Shown piece after piece: positions 1 to 11,578 of a stretch of 64,000 nt of DNA. Source of the DNA: Botryotinia globosa (Eukaryota; Ascomycota; Leotiomycetes; Helotiales; Sclerotiniaceae); contig RCSZ01000007.1 of NCBI GenBank assembly GCA_014898425.1, forward strand, positions 1 through 64,000, read 5' to 3'. The notes below the pieces were generated by a model. That model was not told where the DNA came from. It saw only the letters and a list, made by a program, of their open reading frames with translations, and made no database searches. Position numbers and translations under genes: made by a program. Each line of letters starts with the position of its first letter. Position 1 is the stretch's first letter.

Positions 1-2160
1 ATTTTCAAAAAGTTTAAGATTGAAACCAAAAAAGATAGTAACCAATTGGAGTATTTTTGGTTAGATTATTATCCTCTTTAGGGTTGTGATTATTATTAGT
101 ATTGATTATCAATAAAATCCTTGGAATAATAATTAGTTTTTTTATATTCTTTTTATTTATATTCTTTTTCTTATTTCTATTCTTTTTATTTATATTCTTT
201 TTATTTTTTCTTATTTTTATTCTTTTTATTTATATTCTTTTTATTATTATTTTCTTTTCTTTATTAATTTTCTTATTAATTTTCTTATTAATATTCTTTT
301 TATTAGTATTCTTTTTATTAGTATTTTTATTAATATTCTTATTTTTATTTTTATTAATATTTTTCTTATTTTTATTAGTTTTATATATTCTTTTTATTAT
401 TCTTTTTCTTCTTATTATTATTATTATTTTTCTTCTTTCTTTTTCATATTTTCTTATTATTATTCTCTTTCTTATTCTTTTTCTTTTCTTTTCTTTTTCT
501 TTTTCTTTTTCTTTTTCTTTTTCTTTTTCTTTTCTTTTTCTTTTTCTTTTTCTTTTTCTTTTTCTTATTATTCTTATTATTCTTATGCTTATTATTCTTA
601 TTATTCTTATTATTCTTATTATTCTTATTATTTTTATTATTCTTATTATTCTTATTATTTTTATTATTCTTATTAATATTAGGTTAATATTGAAATTTTG
701 ATTATGTGATTTAACTATTCTATATCTTTTTTCGACTGGTTATTATTATATAAATTGAAGTTTTTCTAAAACTAGTATAAATCGATCAATTCAAAAGATA
801 ATTTAAATTTGTTTTCAGAATTCAATATATTATTAAAATAAGCCTTAGTTTTTTATAAAACTTTAGTAAATTTTCTATTTAATATTGAATTAGAGGTGGT
901 GATCAAATTTATTTATTTTGTTAGTCATCATCTTTCTGCTTTCAAAAATTACTATAGCTTTTTCTTCAACCCTTTCAAATTCTTCAAAATTAGGGTTATT
1001 TCGATTCGATATAGAAATCTTATTATAAAAGCTTTTCGAATTCTAATTTCGAATAAATATTATTCAATTGAATCTTTATTAATTTCTTTTTCAGATTTTC
1101 GAAAAGCTCTAAATTGAGGTTAGGAGAGGTGGTGACCAATTGGTGACTTTTAATACTTTTTCGCTGATTACTATTCTTCTATTTTTTATAAATTATTATA
1201 GCTTTTTCAATCTCTTCAAAATTAGGGTTATTTCAATTCAATATAAAAGCTTTAATATAGAAGATTTCGAAATTCTAATTTTATATATAAAAAATTCAAT
1301 TGAATTTCTATTCATTTCTTTTTTCAGATTTTCGAAAAGCCCTAAATTGAAGCTAGGAGAGATGGTGATTAATTGGAGCGTTTTTGTTTGGGTCACTACC
1401 TCCTTTAGGGTTGTAGTCATCACTAGTGCTGACCACCAATAAAATCCTCGGAATAATAGTTAGGGTTCTTATTATTCTTATTATTCTTATTATTCTTATT
1501 ATTCTTATTATTCTTATTATTCTTATTATTCTTATTATTCTTATTATTCTTATTATTCTTATTATTCTTATTATTCTTATTATTCTTATTATTCTTATTA
1601 TTCTTATTATTCTTATTATTCTTATTAATATTAGATTAATATTGAAATTTCGATTATATGATTTAACTACTCCATACCTCTTTTCGGCTGGTCACCACCA
1701 TACAAATTGAAGCTTTTCCAAAACTAGTACAAATCGATCAATTTAAAAGATAATTCAAATCTGTTTTCAAAATTCAATATATTATTGAAAATAAGCCCTA
1801 GTTCTTTATAAAACTTTATTAAATTTTCTATTTAATATTGAATTGGAGGTGGTGACCAAATTTATTCATTTTGCTGGTCACTACCCCCCTGCCTTTAAAA
1901 ATTACCATAGCTTTTTTTCAACCTTTCCAAAATTAGGGTTATTTCAACTCAATATAAAAGCTTTAATATAAAGAATTTCGAAGTTCTAACTTTCTATATA
2001 AAAAATTCAATTGAATCTTTATTCATTTTTTTTTAAATTTCAAAAAAGCCTAAAATTGAAGCCAGAAGAGATAGTGATCAATTAGAACGTTTTTGGCTGA
2101 GTTATTACCCCGTTGTGGTTACTACTGGTACTAACGACCAATAAAATCCTCGGAATAATA
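1..2160. repeat. Decayed tandem repeat block (RIP-like)
   Basis: Two modules recur in the same order. One, ending in an AATAAAATCC-containing stretch, is seen near 1-135, 1340-1455 and 2040-2160. The other is a flank of about 400 bp at 670-1110 and 1630-2037, with a partial copy at about 1110-1340. Between the modules sit T/A-rich microsatellites. Copies differ mainly by C/T and G/A changes: for example, CTGACCACC in the middle copy reads TTGATTATC in the first. This fits repeat-induced point mutation of a duplicated element. No intact coding frame exists. It could be a relic transposon or subtelomere/AT-isochore sequence. Confidence 0.8.
1466..1626 (+). repeat. (ATTATTCTT)n microsatellite
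   Basis: About 18 near-perfect tandem copies of a 9-bp unit. A degenerate relative fills about 140-670, where runs of TTTTC and TTATTC alternate. Any open frame across it is low-complexity Ile/Leu/Phe and is not a gene. Confidence 0.95.
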
Positions 2161-2595
2161 TTTACATTTTTAAATTTTATTTAAATCTTTTCGTATTAGA
2201 ATTTTTTTTAATATATAATATCTATTTTTGAGTTATTTAATGAAATCATTTATATATAATAATAATAAAATATTAAAAATTAAAAATCGAGTGCTAATAT
2301 TATTATTCTATTATATTATTATTATTAATCTTTTTTTTTTCTTATCTTAATTTTCTTATTTTAATTTTCTTATTTTAATTGTGTTATATTAACTTTATTA
2401 TATTAATTTTCTTATTTCAATTTTTTTATTTCAATTTATTTCTATTAGTTCTATTATATAATTTTTATTTATTTTATTTTATTTCATTTCAATTATTTTC
2501 AATATATATATTATAGATTCTTCTTTTAATATCATCAACCAACGATAAGGACAAATCTTTCGAAACTTTATTAATGTATACAAAAATAGTTGATG
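2161..2595. other. AT-rich spacer, no gene seen
   Basis: Extremely AT-rich sequence (TATTA, TTTTATTT runs) that joins the decayed repeat block to the satellite. No open frame or RNA gene was seen. Confidence 0.7.
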
Positions 2596-2599
2596 ATTA

Positions 2600-5110
2600 G
2601 ATTCCGATCATCTTTGCATTTGGTGAATCAAAGGTTGGTCTATCAACATGATTTACATTGATAAGTAGCCGAAAAATTATGAGAAGAATTTTAGTTCGTG
2701 ATTGTTGCATCACCATTACATCGCATAATCCACTCCGGTCAGTAATCATGTATTTCAAAGATGTAAAAGTTTGGTAACAGGGTAGAAATGATTGAAGCAA
2801 AGAATCTCCGCTAACTTTCTATGCGTGGAGGTCATTGAAGATATATTGCGGCACAATTTTGGGAGAGCAAAAATGTTTTGAGGAGGAAAAAGGGGAGTTG
2901 TGGTTTTACGGACCATATTTGATTTCTTAACAACACCTATGAGAAAGGTTTAGAGAGTCAAGTCTATATATAAAAAGATTGGACGAGAGTTTGTGATAGT
3001 CTTGAATCTATGGAATCGAGTGAAAGAGGCTATAGTCTTATCGTTCAATAGTAACCCAGTTTTGGTTAACAGGAATAATAGTCGGCTCTTATAAGCGGCC
3101 TCCTAGTTCCTAGTCGGGGAAAGCGGTTGTCCCCGGAAAGCGGTTGTCCCCAAAAAATCTTGGTATATATTTTATTCAATTCTGAAAAAAAAAAATAGAT
3201 TTGATATTATTGAATTATTATAATCTTATTAAATTCAATAATATTATCTATCACATTTAACTTTAACTTTATTTATTATAATAAATAGAATAAATAAATA
3301 ATAAGAATTAATATTTTATCAATAATTATATAATTTATAAAGGTTGTAGTTAATATAATTCAATTATTATAGTATTTTCGAAGTTTTTTGGGGACAACCG
3401 CTTTCCGGGGACAACCGCTTTCCCCGACTAGGAACTAGGAGGCCGCTTATAAGAGCCGACTATTAGTGGTTGTAGTTTCCAATAACATTTCATTATGTAC
3501 ACGAGTACAAATCGTAAACATCTCAGAATCTCATGATATATGTAAAAATGATGGTTAAAAGATTAGCGATAGTTTTTGAGACGTGGGGACTGAATACGTT
3601 GTTGTTCGATCGTGCCACAGTTTTAGTTAGAATAAAAGAAGAGGGGTCGTAATTTTGGATGGTATAATTCTGTCCACAAATCGATGTCGGAAAGGTTCAA
3701 GAACTCATATTGGATGTAAAACTATTAGATGAAGATTATCCGATAGTTTTTTATGTACGGGATTGAATTGATGTAAGCGTAAAAGCATTATTCATTGATG
3801 TCATCACTTTGGCGAGGGGGGAATTGCGGGGTTGTTGTGTCAAACTAGATGTCTTGGAAATGATTTGCGTAGACAACATCGAATCGGAATAACATGAAGA
3901 ATTGATAGTATAGATAAAATCATCAAATGAAGAGATTCCGATAGGGTTGGGTATACATAAATCAATGAATGTAGACTTATACTTCTTGCGTAATAGGGTC
4001 ACATTTTCGTTGGGAGGGAAAGGAGGGGTGGTACTCCCAAAGTATTGGTTTTGAAAATGGTCTACGAAGACAATTCCAGGTTGGAATGGTAAGAAGCATT
4101 CGCATTATAGATTGAATCATTACATAAAAAGTTCCCGCTAGGTATCTACCCAGGAAAGTCGACCAAAAAAGATTTATAATCATTGTTCAAAATGTGTCAT
4201 ATTCTGGTCAGAGCAAAAAGGGGGAGTGGAGGTTTCGACATTGGATCTGGAGAGAGATTCATGTGCCCAATTTTCTTCCGTAAAGGTTTGAAAATTGATA
4301 TTATGGGTAGAATTGTCAAATAAATGGTTTCCGATTACTTTCTACACACGGGCATGAGTAAATATAAAATTAGAGTGGTTGCTCAATGGGATGATACTTT
4401 GGTTCTGGGGGAAATGGAGGGTGAAGCTTTCAATATCCAATCTTGGGAGAGGTTGATGTACCTGATTTCATTCCGGAAAGATCTAAAAAGTTGATATTGT
4501 ATGTAGAAATGTCAAACAAATGGTTTCCGATTATTTTTTGTATACGGACTTGAGTAAATCGATGCTCAAACTGATTGCTCAACGCGACCGATACTTGGGT
4601 CAGGGCTAAAAATGATGGTGGAGCTTTCGATATTGAACCTGAGGAGAGTTTCCCGTACCTGGTTTCATTCAAAAAAAGATCCCAAAAGTTGATATTGTGT
4701 GTAGAATTATAGAATAAATGATCTCCGATAGTTTTTTATATGCGGATTGGAGTAGATATAGACTTACACCGGCTGCTTAATGAGACCGATACTTCAGATT
4801 TGGAGAAAATAGGGGGTAGAGCCTTTGAATCTGGGGAGGGATTTCTATATCGGATAACATACCGGAAACATCTGAAAAGTTGATATCATGTGTAGAATTA
4901 TCGAATGAATAATCTCCAATGATTTCTTATATACGGATCTGAGTGGATATAGACTTCATTACATTGACTGCTCCATGCAGCGGATACTTGTGTCATGGAA
5001 AAGAGGGTGTTCGAGGTTTTGGATAACGTATCTTAAAACGAGATCCGCATCCCATTTTATTGTGGAACAATATAAGATTTTGATAGAAAGTATGAAATTA
5101 ATAAGAGAAT
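2600..5110 (+). repeat. Diverged satellite of about 196-bp units
   Basis: A core resembling CTCCGATAGTTTTTTATA recurs about every 195 bp, near 2607, 2803, 2993, 3560 (after subtracting the inserted MITE), 3735, 3935, 4130, 4326, 4521, 4718 and 4910. A second landmark, TTGATATTGTGTGTAGAA, starts at 4295, 4491, 4689, 4880 and 5080, giving spacings of 196, 198, 191 and 200. A third, GGGGGTGGAGCTTTCGATAT, recurs at 4213, 4408, 4605, 4802 and 4998. Spacings are not consistently multiples of three and no frame stays open across units, so it is read as non-coding tandem DNA. The unit is near nucleosome-repeat length. Units are substantially diverged, so the array is old or mutated. Confidence 0.8.
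3079..3462. mobile_element. MITE with perfect 81-bp terminal inverted repeats
   Basis: Positions 3077-3157 are the exact reverse complement of 3384-3464 (81 of 81). The element is bounded by TA at 3079-3080 and 3461-3462, the target-site duplication expected of Tc1/mariner/pogo-type insertion. Each terminal repeat contains two direct copies of GGAAAGCGGTTGTCCCC, which could be transposase-binding subrepeats. The roughly 225-bp interior is almost pure A/T and non-coding. The element interrupts one unit of the 196-bp satellite. It is non-autonomous and would need a transposase from elsewhere. Confidence 0.9.
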
Positions 5111-6119
5111 AGATTCATATATTTTGTTAAATACTGAGTTGAATAAAATCCTAATTCCGTCTGCTCTTTAGTTGGTGTCCGATTCTTGGGTCAGGTATCG
5201 CTTGCTATGATCAGAACGGTTTCAACAACTACACAAAAAGTTCATATTCATAAGAATTATTAATTTACTGCTATGAGATTATAGTCTAGTTGATCATTTG
5301 GAAAATTCGACTCGGAATTAAGGAATTCATAAAGTGAATGTTGGGTAAATATTTATATACAAGTCAAGTCTAGACAGGTTTTTTTGCCAACACATATGGG
5401 TATCGTGATAATTTCTATTGATTAGTCTAGATGGGATTGACTAGAAAATGATTCAAAGATATGAATGTAGGTCATTCTTAGTCTAATCGTGACTTTCCGA
5501 CGAGCGGAGCGAATGTAGGCACTTTAGCTTTTGGTTACCATCTTTCTAATTCTCAATTTTGATAGCGAATGTCTTTGGATCTGTCAGACCCTCTTGCATG
5601 CTATCTGGTGACAACGCAGGTTAATATTTTTCATAGTCGGGATCAGATCTAGCATGATAAATGACAAGTGAATCCCTAAAATGTGTTCATATTTGGGCTG
5701 AGGATCAATCCTCTACCCATTTCGGAACCCAAAACTCTCAAGGTTGCCCAGGGTTCTCCTAAACATGATTCTGAAATTTTCCATAGACGCAAAACTAGTA
5801 AACAAATCCAAGATGATAAGATAATCATGGACTAATCAGTGAGGTTGATTTCACTTTGGCTACCTAGGTATGATCCTCAAATATATGACGCCATACTATG
5901 ATGTATTTATTTCTATGAATATGTAAAATTCTGAATAGGTAGACTTGATATATGTGATGAAAAATTATTCCTTTATATATTAAAAAGTGCATTCTGTTCA
6001 TGAGATTCTAGGATATCTCCAAGAGAAAGCAGGGAAGTAATCTATAAAGCCGCGAAAGAAAGTCCTTGCTACAACCACCATCTTTCAGATCCCCGAGATC
6101 AATATCTCTCCATTAATTC
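5111..6119. other. Intergenic, no gene seen
   Basis: Moderately AT-rich sequence between the satellite and the 3' end of the pheromone receptor gene. Satellite similarity fades after about 5,130. No supportable coding or RNA gene was seen. Confidence 0.6.
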
Positions 6120-8287
6120 TCAAGAACTACTCGCTCTCCCAATATTTCGTTCTTCCACAATATCAAAAGTTCGTTCAACATTCAATCCCTCGCCTACTCC
6201 ACCTCTGTTATTATTTTCCTGCTTATCAGTTTCACTTCTCTTCTTCTCCATTACCTTCTTTCTTTCTTGCCTTTCGGAAACCATCTCTCGTCTCTCTCTC
6301 TCTCTATAAGCTCTAGTTCCCGGTTTTGGATTCGCAAGAAGGTCACCTTGATCATACTTTTCCTCCGCATAATCACACATAGATTTAGTCGAGTTCCCAC
6401 TAACCGATGGCTCTGCATTTGCTCCTTTATGTACATCATCCGCATCTTGTAGAGCACCGGCAGCCCATATCTGCGTTGTATGTGTTGAGTTCTGATTTGC
6501 GATTGTTGGGTCTAGATTTGCGCTTTGATAGATTGCTGAGTTTGATTTGAAGTGTGAATGACAACGAGTATGTGAATTCTGAGTATTTGTTTTCTTGCCA
6601 TGAACAACTGAAGAAGCCAAAGAAATCGGATTGAGATGTGCTCTAAAAGTTCCCCAAGTCCCTCCTCGAGGTTGTGGCGGGATTTTATCCTCCCTCTTTC
6701 CTACCTCATGGTCCGAAAAAGGCGAGCAAGCGTTATTTTCGCCCCGCGTCATCGGGACCGGGGAGATGGCATTTGAACTTTCGCAGGTAGTAGATGAGAT
6801 GGAAGTATCTTTCTCATTTATACTGTCGTAAGTTGTCGCATTTGAAGGTTTGTGGGTTGAGGGATTGTAACCGGTCGTAGTGTGGGAGTTATAAGACGAT
6901 TTACTGGAGTTGATGGAGTCATATGTTGGAGTATGAGAAGGCTTCCGACTTGTGGTATTCATTCTGTGGTTCTGTTAGATTTGATACTCGTAGGTTATGG
7001 AGATTTTAGGAGGCATCGAAAACTTACACCTCATTGCACAAGGTAGTCGTCGTAGCCACGCTCTGTTTCCTACTCTTCGCCTCCTGATCCTCAAAATAAT
7101 GAATTGTTCTAGTGATCAAATCAAATTTACCTGCCCAACTCCCATTCACACTTCCACTACTCATTCCCATCCTACTATCCCTCTCCATCTTCTCCACCTT
7201 TCTTTCTCGCATACTCATCCTCAATCTCGGCCAACACTTCGCCAATCCCAATTTACACAAACCCGTTCTATAAATCTCCGCCCCCTCACTATTACAACCC
7301 CAAAATACCACAATTAAAAAAGCCAAAGCAACCCAATTCCATGCATCATACTGCATACCCTTTGGTGCATCTTCAATTCTCCAGAAGACGATCGAAGGCC
7401 AATATAAAGGATCATGAATATATGACCATGAATACGCATGTAAAGGCCAACTAACATTAAGATAAAAATAATATATGACGACTGGAAAATATATCAAGAG
7501 AAGCATAAGAGACATTGAAAAAAGTTTAAAGAAGCGGCGAGGACTAAGTCCCGAAGAGGAAGAGGAAAGGGTACTGGTAAAATTTGTGCGATGCCGACGG
7601 AGACGATAAATTACTAGAACTATGGATTTTGTTAGTTTATTTCCCAAAATTTGCTTCTCAAAATGATTTAAATGAAGAAATATCACAATACATACACGCA
7701 AAATAACAATTCAAACATGCAAAAATGAGTGGCCAAACATGTAAAATAACGATACTTGGCCAACTCAAATCTGTCGCATCCACACATCCATAAATTGTCA
7801 TGACGGTGAACCTGTTAGATTGTATCGTATAATGTAACGCGACTTGTAAGATCGGAATCGTAAAACAAAAAGCACAATCTTTTGCCACTCTTCTTCTTTT
7901 CATCGCTCGAGTTTCATGCATACATGCATTATCCGTATTGACCGCTCTTGCCAGAAATAAAGATATGCAACATGTTGTTGAGGTCATAGCTGTGTATAGG
8001 GCTTGACGGATCAGTACCTGAATATCGCAGACTATATGACCAGAAAATCGAGAGGCGAAGGAGTCGGTAGGCCAAAGAAGAGCGTTCATAGCCACAAAGA
8101 TGAGAGAAATTATGTTTATTATGACAAGAGAACAGGCGGCTATGTTTCTGACACGGTAAAGAAGGCGGAATGGAACGATGAGAAGTAATATGAATATTAT
8201 GGAGAATATTGGTAGTGTAATGGCATTGGCGGAGACGGGATAGTATACCCCTGGTGGATCAGGTCCTGTGCTTATGATCGTTGTCAT
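6120..8287 (-). CDS. ste3: STE3-class pheromone receptor (GPCR)
   Basis: Three exons in reading order: 8287-7696, 7619-7028 and 6963-6120. Introns are 7620-7695 (GTATGT...CTAAC...ATAG) and 6964-7027 (GTAAGT...CTAAC...CACAG). All phases agree, giving 675 aa. The first two exons encode seven hydrophobic segments typical of fungal a-factor-type receptors, with the family-like cytoplasmic stretch RAMKRRRVAKD and a loop-6/7 region ending NWVALAFLIVVFWG. The third exon adds a hydrophilic Ser/Thr/Asn-rich cytoplasmic tail of about 280 residues with a basic, charged end (RERERREMVSERQERKK). Long tails are usual for filamentous ascomycete STE3 proteins. The protein is expected at the plasma membrane, coupling to the mating G protein and MAPK pathway. 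ATG 8287 precedes the first membrane segment directly. Confidence 0.9.
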
Positions 8288-9881
8288 GATGTTGGAGTGA
8301 AATGTGCTTCTGAGAGTAAAAGGTAAAGTTGAGTGAATATCAAGAGATGAGAGGTAGATATTTGAATATCACCTCTCTTCGACATAGCAGTAATCGACAC
8401 TCAGTATAGCAAGGTGAAACGGATACGAGTGTGCCGAAACAAATTGAGGTAAATTGAGATGATAGCAAGCAGCTCAGGTAAGTAGAAAGAAGAAAAGTGA
8501 ATGGAACAAAGAATATTTCTATTTTGATGTTTAAGCTATCATGAGAGGTGGAAATTTCCGCGAAACGTGTTTGTGATAGACGGATCAAGGCTGCAGTATC
8601 ATCAGCAGGTTATTTCAGAAGGGGATCGAGCATTCCTGCTTTGAGTGCACTTGTAAAGCTTTTAGTCTTCATCTCTATCTCTATTGAGGAAAATCTCATC
8701 TCAGATGCCAGAAACTCAATAAAGATATATGTAAAATTATCAATTGATGAGCTCCCGATGTCGTAACGGAACCCCAAAATCCCGGCATGAATGATTACAA
8801 TCTACAAAGTTTCATTCCTCATCTCAAACTCTCAATAAGAAATTCAAAATCAGAACCCGAGACACTTCTCAGCAAAGTATGTGAATGATCTATCCTTTCT
8901 ATTGATGAATCAAATCTTGTGATGTGGTTGGCTAAAAAAAATCTTATTGAGCAACTCATCGGGTATAGCGAGAAAGGGGAACCGAGACGCTAAAATCCTC
9001 ACTGAGTTTGGCGAGGCGCGCTCGTGGCGGAAGGAATATTAAGGAACCGAAAAATGAATCAGAAATGCATTGAAGACATGGAATCAAAGGGCCGTCATAC
9101 TGACTTCCACATAATCCGGTACCTATACTTAGAAGATAAATCCTAAGCAATGCAAAGATAAAATAACTTCATGTCATTTCCATATTCACCCTGAAAGTAT
9201 GCTGTACGCAAGTATTCCCATACATCCCAAACTAGCGGAAGTAACATCTCAACGAATGTTATATCGACTTTCAAGTACATTTGATGAATGCGTCCTTGGA
9301 GGTATATTCAGTGATAAAATACAAAAATTCGTGTTTGTAAGCTATCGCACCTCAAATTTTGGTGTTAAGTTTGCGTGTGGTCATTTGTCGGGAATCTGGC
9401 TTTGTTGCTTGTGTGATATATACCTAATCAATCATATGAATGAAACGGCGGAAAATTTTAAGAACACTTTCATCTAGAGGTAGAAATGCGTGAGTAGTTT
9501 CAACTCCCATCATTTCATAATCTAAATCCTTCCATGTTCGGTTGAGGAACACGGATTCTAAATTGGAGGTCATGATTTTGATGGCTTCACATACCACCAA
9601 AAGCTATCATCAAATGTTGAAATCACAAGTTTTGAAGCCAGAGAATTTTATATGACATCTAGTGACCAAAGAAGAACTGATTTAAGGAGAAGAACAAGTC
9701 TGGATAGAATAAAATTTCCAATACCATCTATATCGAAAAGAACACTTTTACGCAATTACCTCTTTTCCAGTATTCCGCATAAAAGATATCCTCATTTCTT
9801 TTTGACGTTCCTTTTCAACTCAAATGAATATCAAAACCCATACCACAACTCTCCTTTCCCATACACTCCCCAATAAAATTC
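8288..9881. other. Intergenic, no confident gene
   Basis: The upstream region of the receptor gene and the 3' flank of the hydrolase gene. An ATG-started frame of 92 codons on the plus strand (9199-9477) has no recognisable features and is not called. Confidence 0.55.
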
Positions 9882-11015
9882 TCACAATTTCACCATACAA
9901 TCCTTTATCCAGGTCTTTGTATCTTCCTGTGCATCCATTGCCTCTTTCAACTTATCCTTCATATTAATAAATGCATGCGGCGCCCCCGTATAAATTTTAA
10001 CAACAGCCTCCCCACCCATCATCATCCACTTTGTAGCCATTGTCACCGTATCATCTAGCAATGGATCTTCCGTACCACATGTGAAAAGAGCACCTGGCAA
10101 TCTTCCTCTGAATTTCTCTAGATCTTCATAGTACGGGGATATTAAAGAATCCTTCTTTTGTTCGTCAGACATATCTGGAAGGAATGCGTCGACAAATTTT
10201 CGCATCAAATTGTGGTCGAGTATTAAATTGGGACGGATGAAGTTGCGACATTGGGGGAGCATTGTGAGATCGTATATACCACAATGGAGAATCAGCCCGG
10301 ATAACTTGAAGTCAGGAAGGGTTTTGAGGAGATGAAAGGCGACGAGTAAGGATAAATGAGCACCTGCACTCTATAGAATATTAGTAGATGCATCATATGA
10401 TTGCAAAAGACCCCACATACCTCTCCTCCAATAAATCTCAATAAACTACCGAAAAGTCCATTCCCATTCTTAACCAAGTATTCACCCACGTCAATACAAT
10501 CATTGGGACCGCATGGAAATGGATATTCAGGAGCAAGTCTATAACCAACTGACACAATTGCTAGGTCTCCTGCATCAGCATAAAACTGAAGGAGAATATC
10601 GGCAGAATGTTGATCGCCAAGAACCCATCCTCCACCATGTATAAGGTATCCTATTGCTCTTGTCTTCTTTCGTTCCTCGGTAGTTTTGCGCCAAGATGGA
10701 TATATCAAACGACAAGGGATTACTCGATCACTATCACGAGAAGGGATTTCTATATCGAGACCATCTGGTAAGAGTTTAGGCTTAGGGATAGGGGTTTCTC
10801 CAGCATCCCTCATCTTGCGATATTTTGAGGCACCCATCTGAAAAAAGCAGTAAGTAGTGAGCAAACCGCAGATGGATTGACAACCAAACCTCAAACCATT
10901 TCGGACCATCCCTCAGCAAGTTGATCAAATCCTCATTAGCTTTAGCTGTACCTGCCGATGTATTGCTTGGCTCAAACTTTGCAACATTGATATGAATATC
11001 TGACTTGAGGGGCAT
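9882..11015 (-). CDS. Alpha/beta hydrolase, HSL-type esterase/lipase
   Basis: Exons 11015-10890, 10837-10421 and 10370-9882; introns 10838-10889 (GTTTGG...TTTCAG) and 10371-10420 (GTATGT...TACTAAT...TATAG). Phase is kept throughout, giving 343 aa. The oxyanion-hole motif HGGGW is at residues 109-113. The nucleophile elbow GESAG (Ser182) is split by the second intron, so it is visible only after splicing. Asp283 in GTEDPLLDD and His313 in GAPHAF complete the triad. This is the alpha/beta hydrolase fold-3 (hormone-sensitive lipase) pattern. There is no signal peptide, so a cytosolic carboxylesterase on small esters is likely; the substrate cannot be told from sequence. It is not obviously linked in function to its neighbours. 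Confidence 0.9.
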
Positions 11016-11578
11016 TGTTGTTAGACTGAGGCTGGAAAGGTTTAGATTAGAGTGCGGGAGATAAATAGGATAATTGTTAAAAGAAATGACAACATGTTTT
11101 GGAATTACAAGTGAAGGGCATCATCCATTCTTAAACCTCGAGATCCGAAATGTTGAAAATCATGTTGAATCATATTGACTCACAGTTCCTTACTCGTCTT
11201 CATAATTTCTCTTGGTTAGATGAACAAACTTCGGACGTCAGAAACTTCCCCCCATTTTCTCTCAAGGTTGTTTGAATCGGAAGCCGTCAACAATAGAGTC
11301 GGATTAATATGCGTTACATCCGCATGATAACAGACTATTTGTGACGTCCTCGATTACTAGAACCCCTATGATGCGTATCTCACATCCCGTGTGACAATCG
11401 ACTCACGGAAACCAATCACAGAGTCGTTACAACGACGTGTATTTCCAAAGGCTTGTGAACAGACCTGCTTTATTTATTCCGTACAAGAAGTTAAGAAAGT
11501 TGGCATAAAACATTTCATTGATTGGTTCTAACTTGATGGTTGTCATGATCAAATTCCAACTTTCCAACTGTTAAATCC
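11016..11578. other. Intergenic spacer
   Basis: Between the hydrolase start codon and the stop of the next minus-strand gene. It presumably holds the hydrolase promoter and the 3' UTR of the neighbour. No feature was seen. Confidence 0.6.

Noticed and set aside
102..701. Long open frame of Phe/Ile/Leu across T-rich sequence
   Set aside because: It is a translated microsatellite with no ATG start and no complexity; not a gene.
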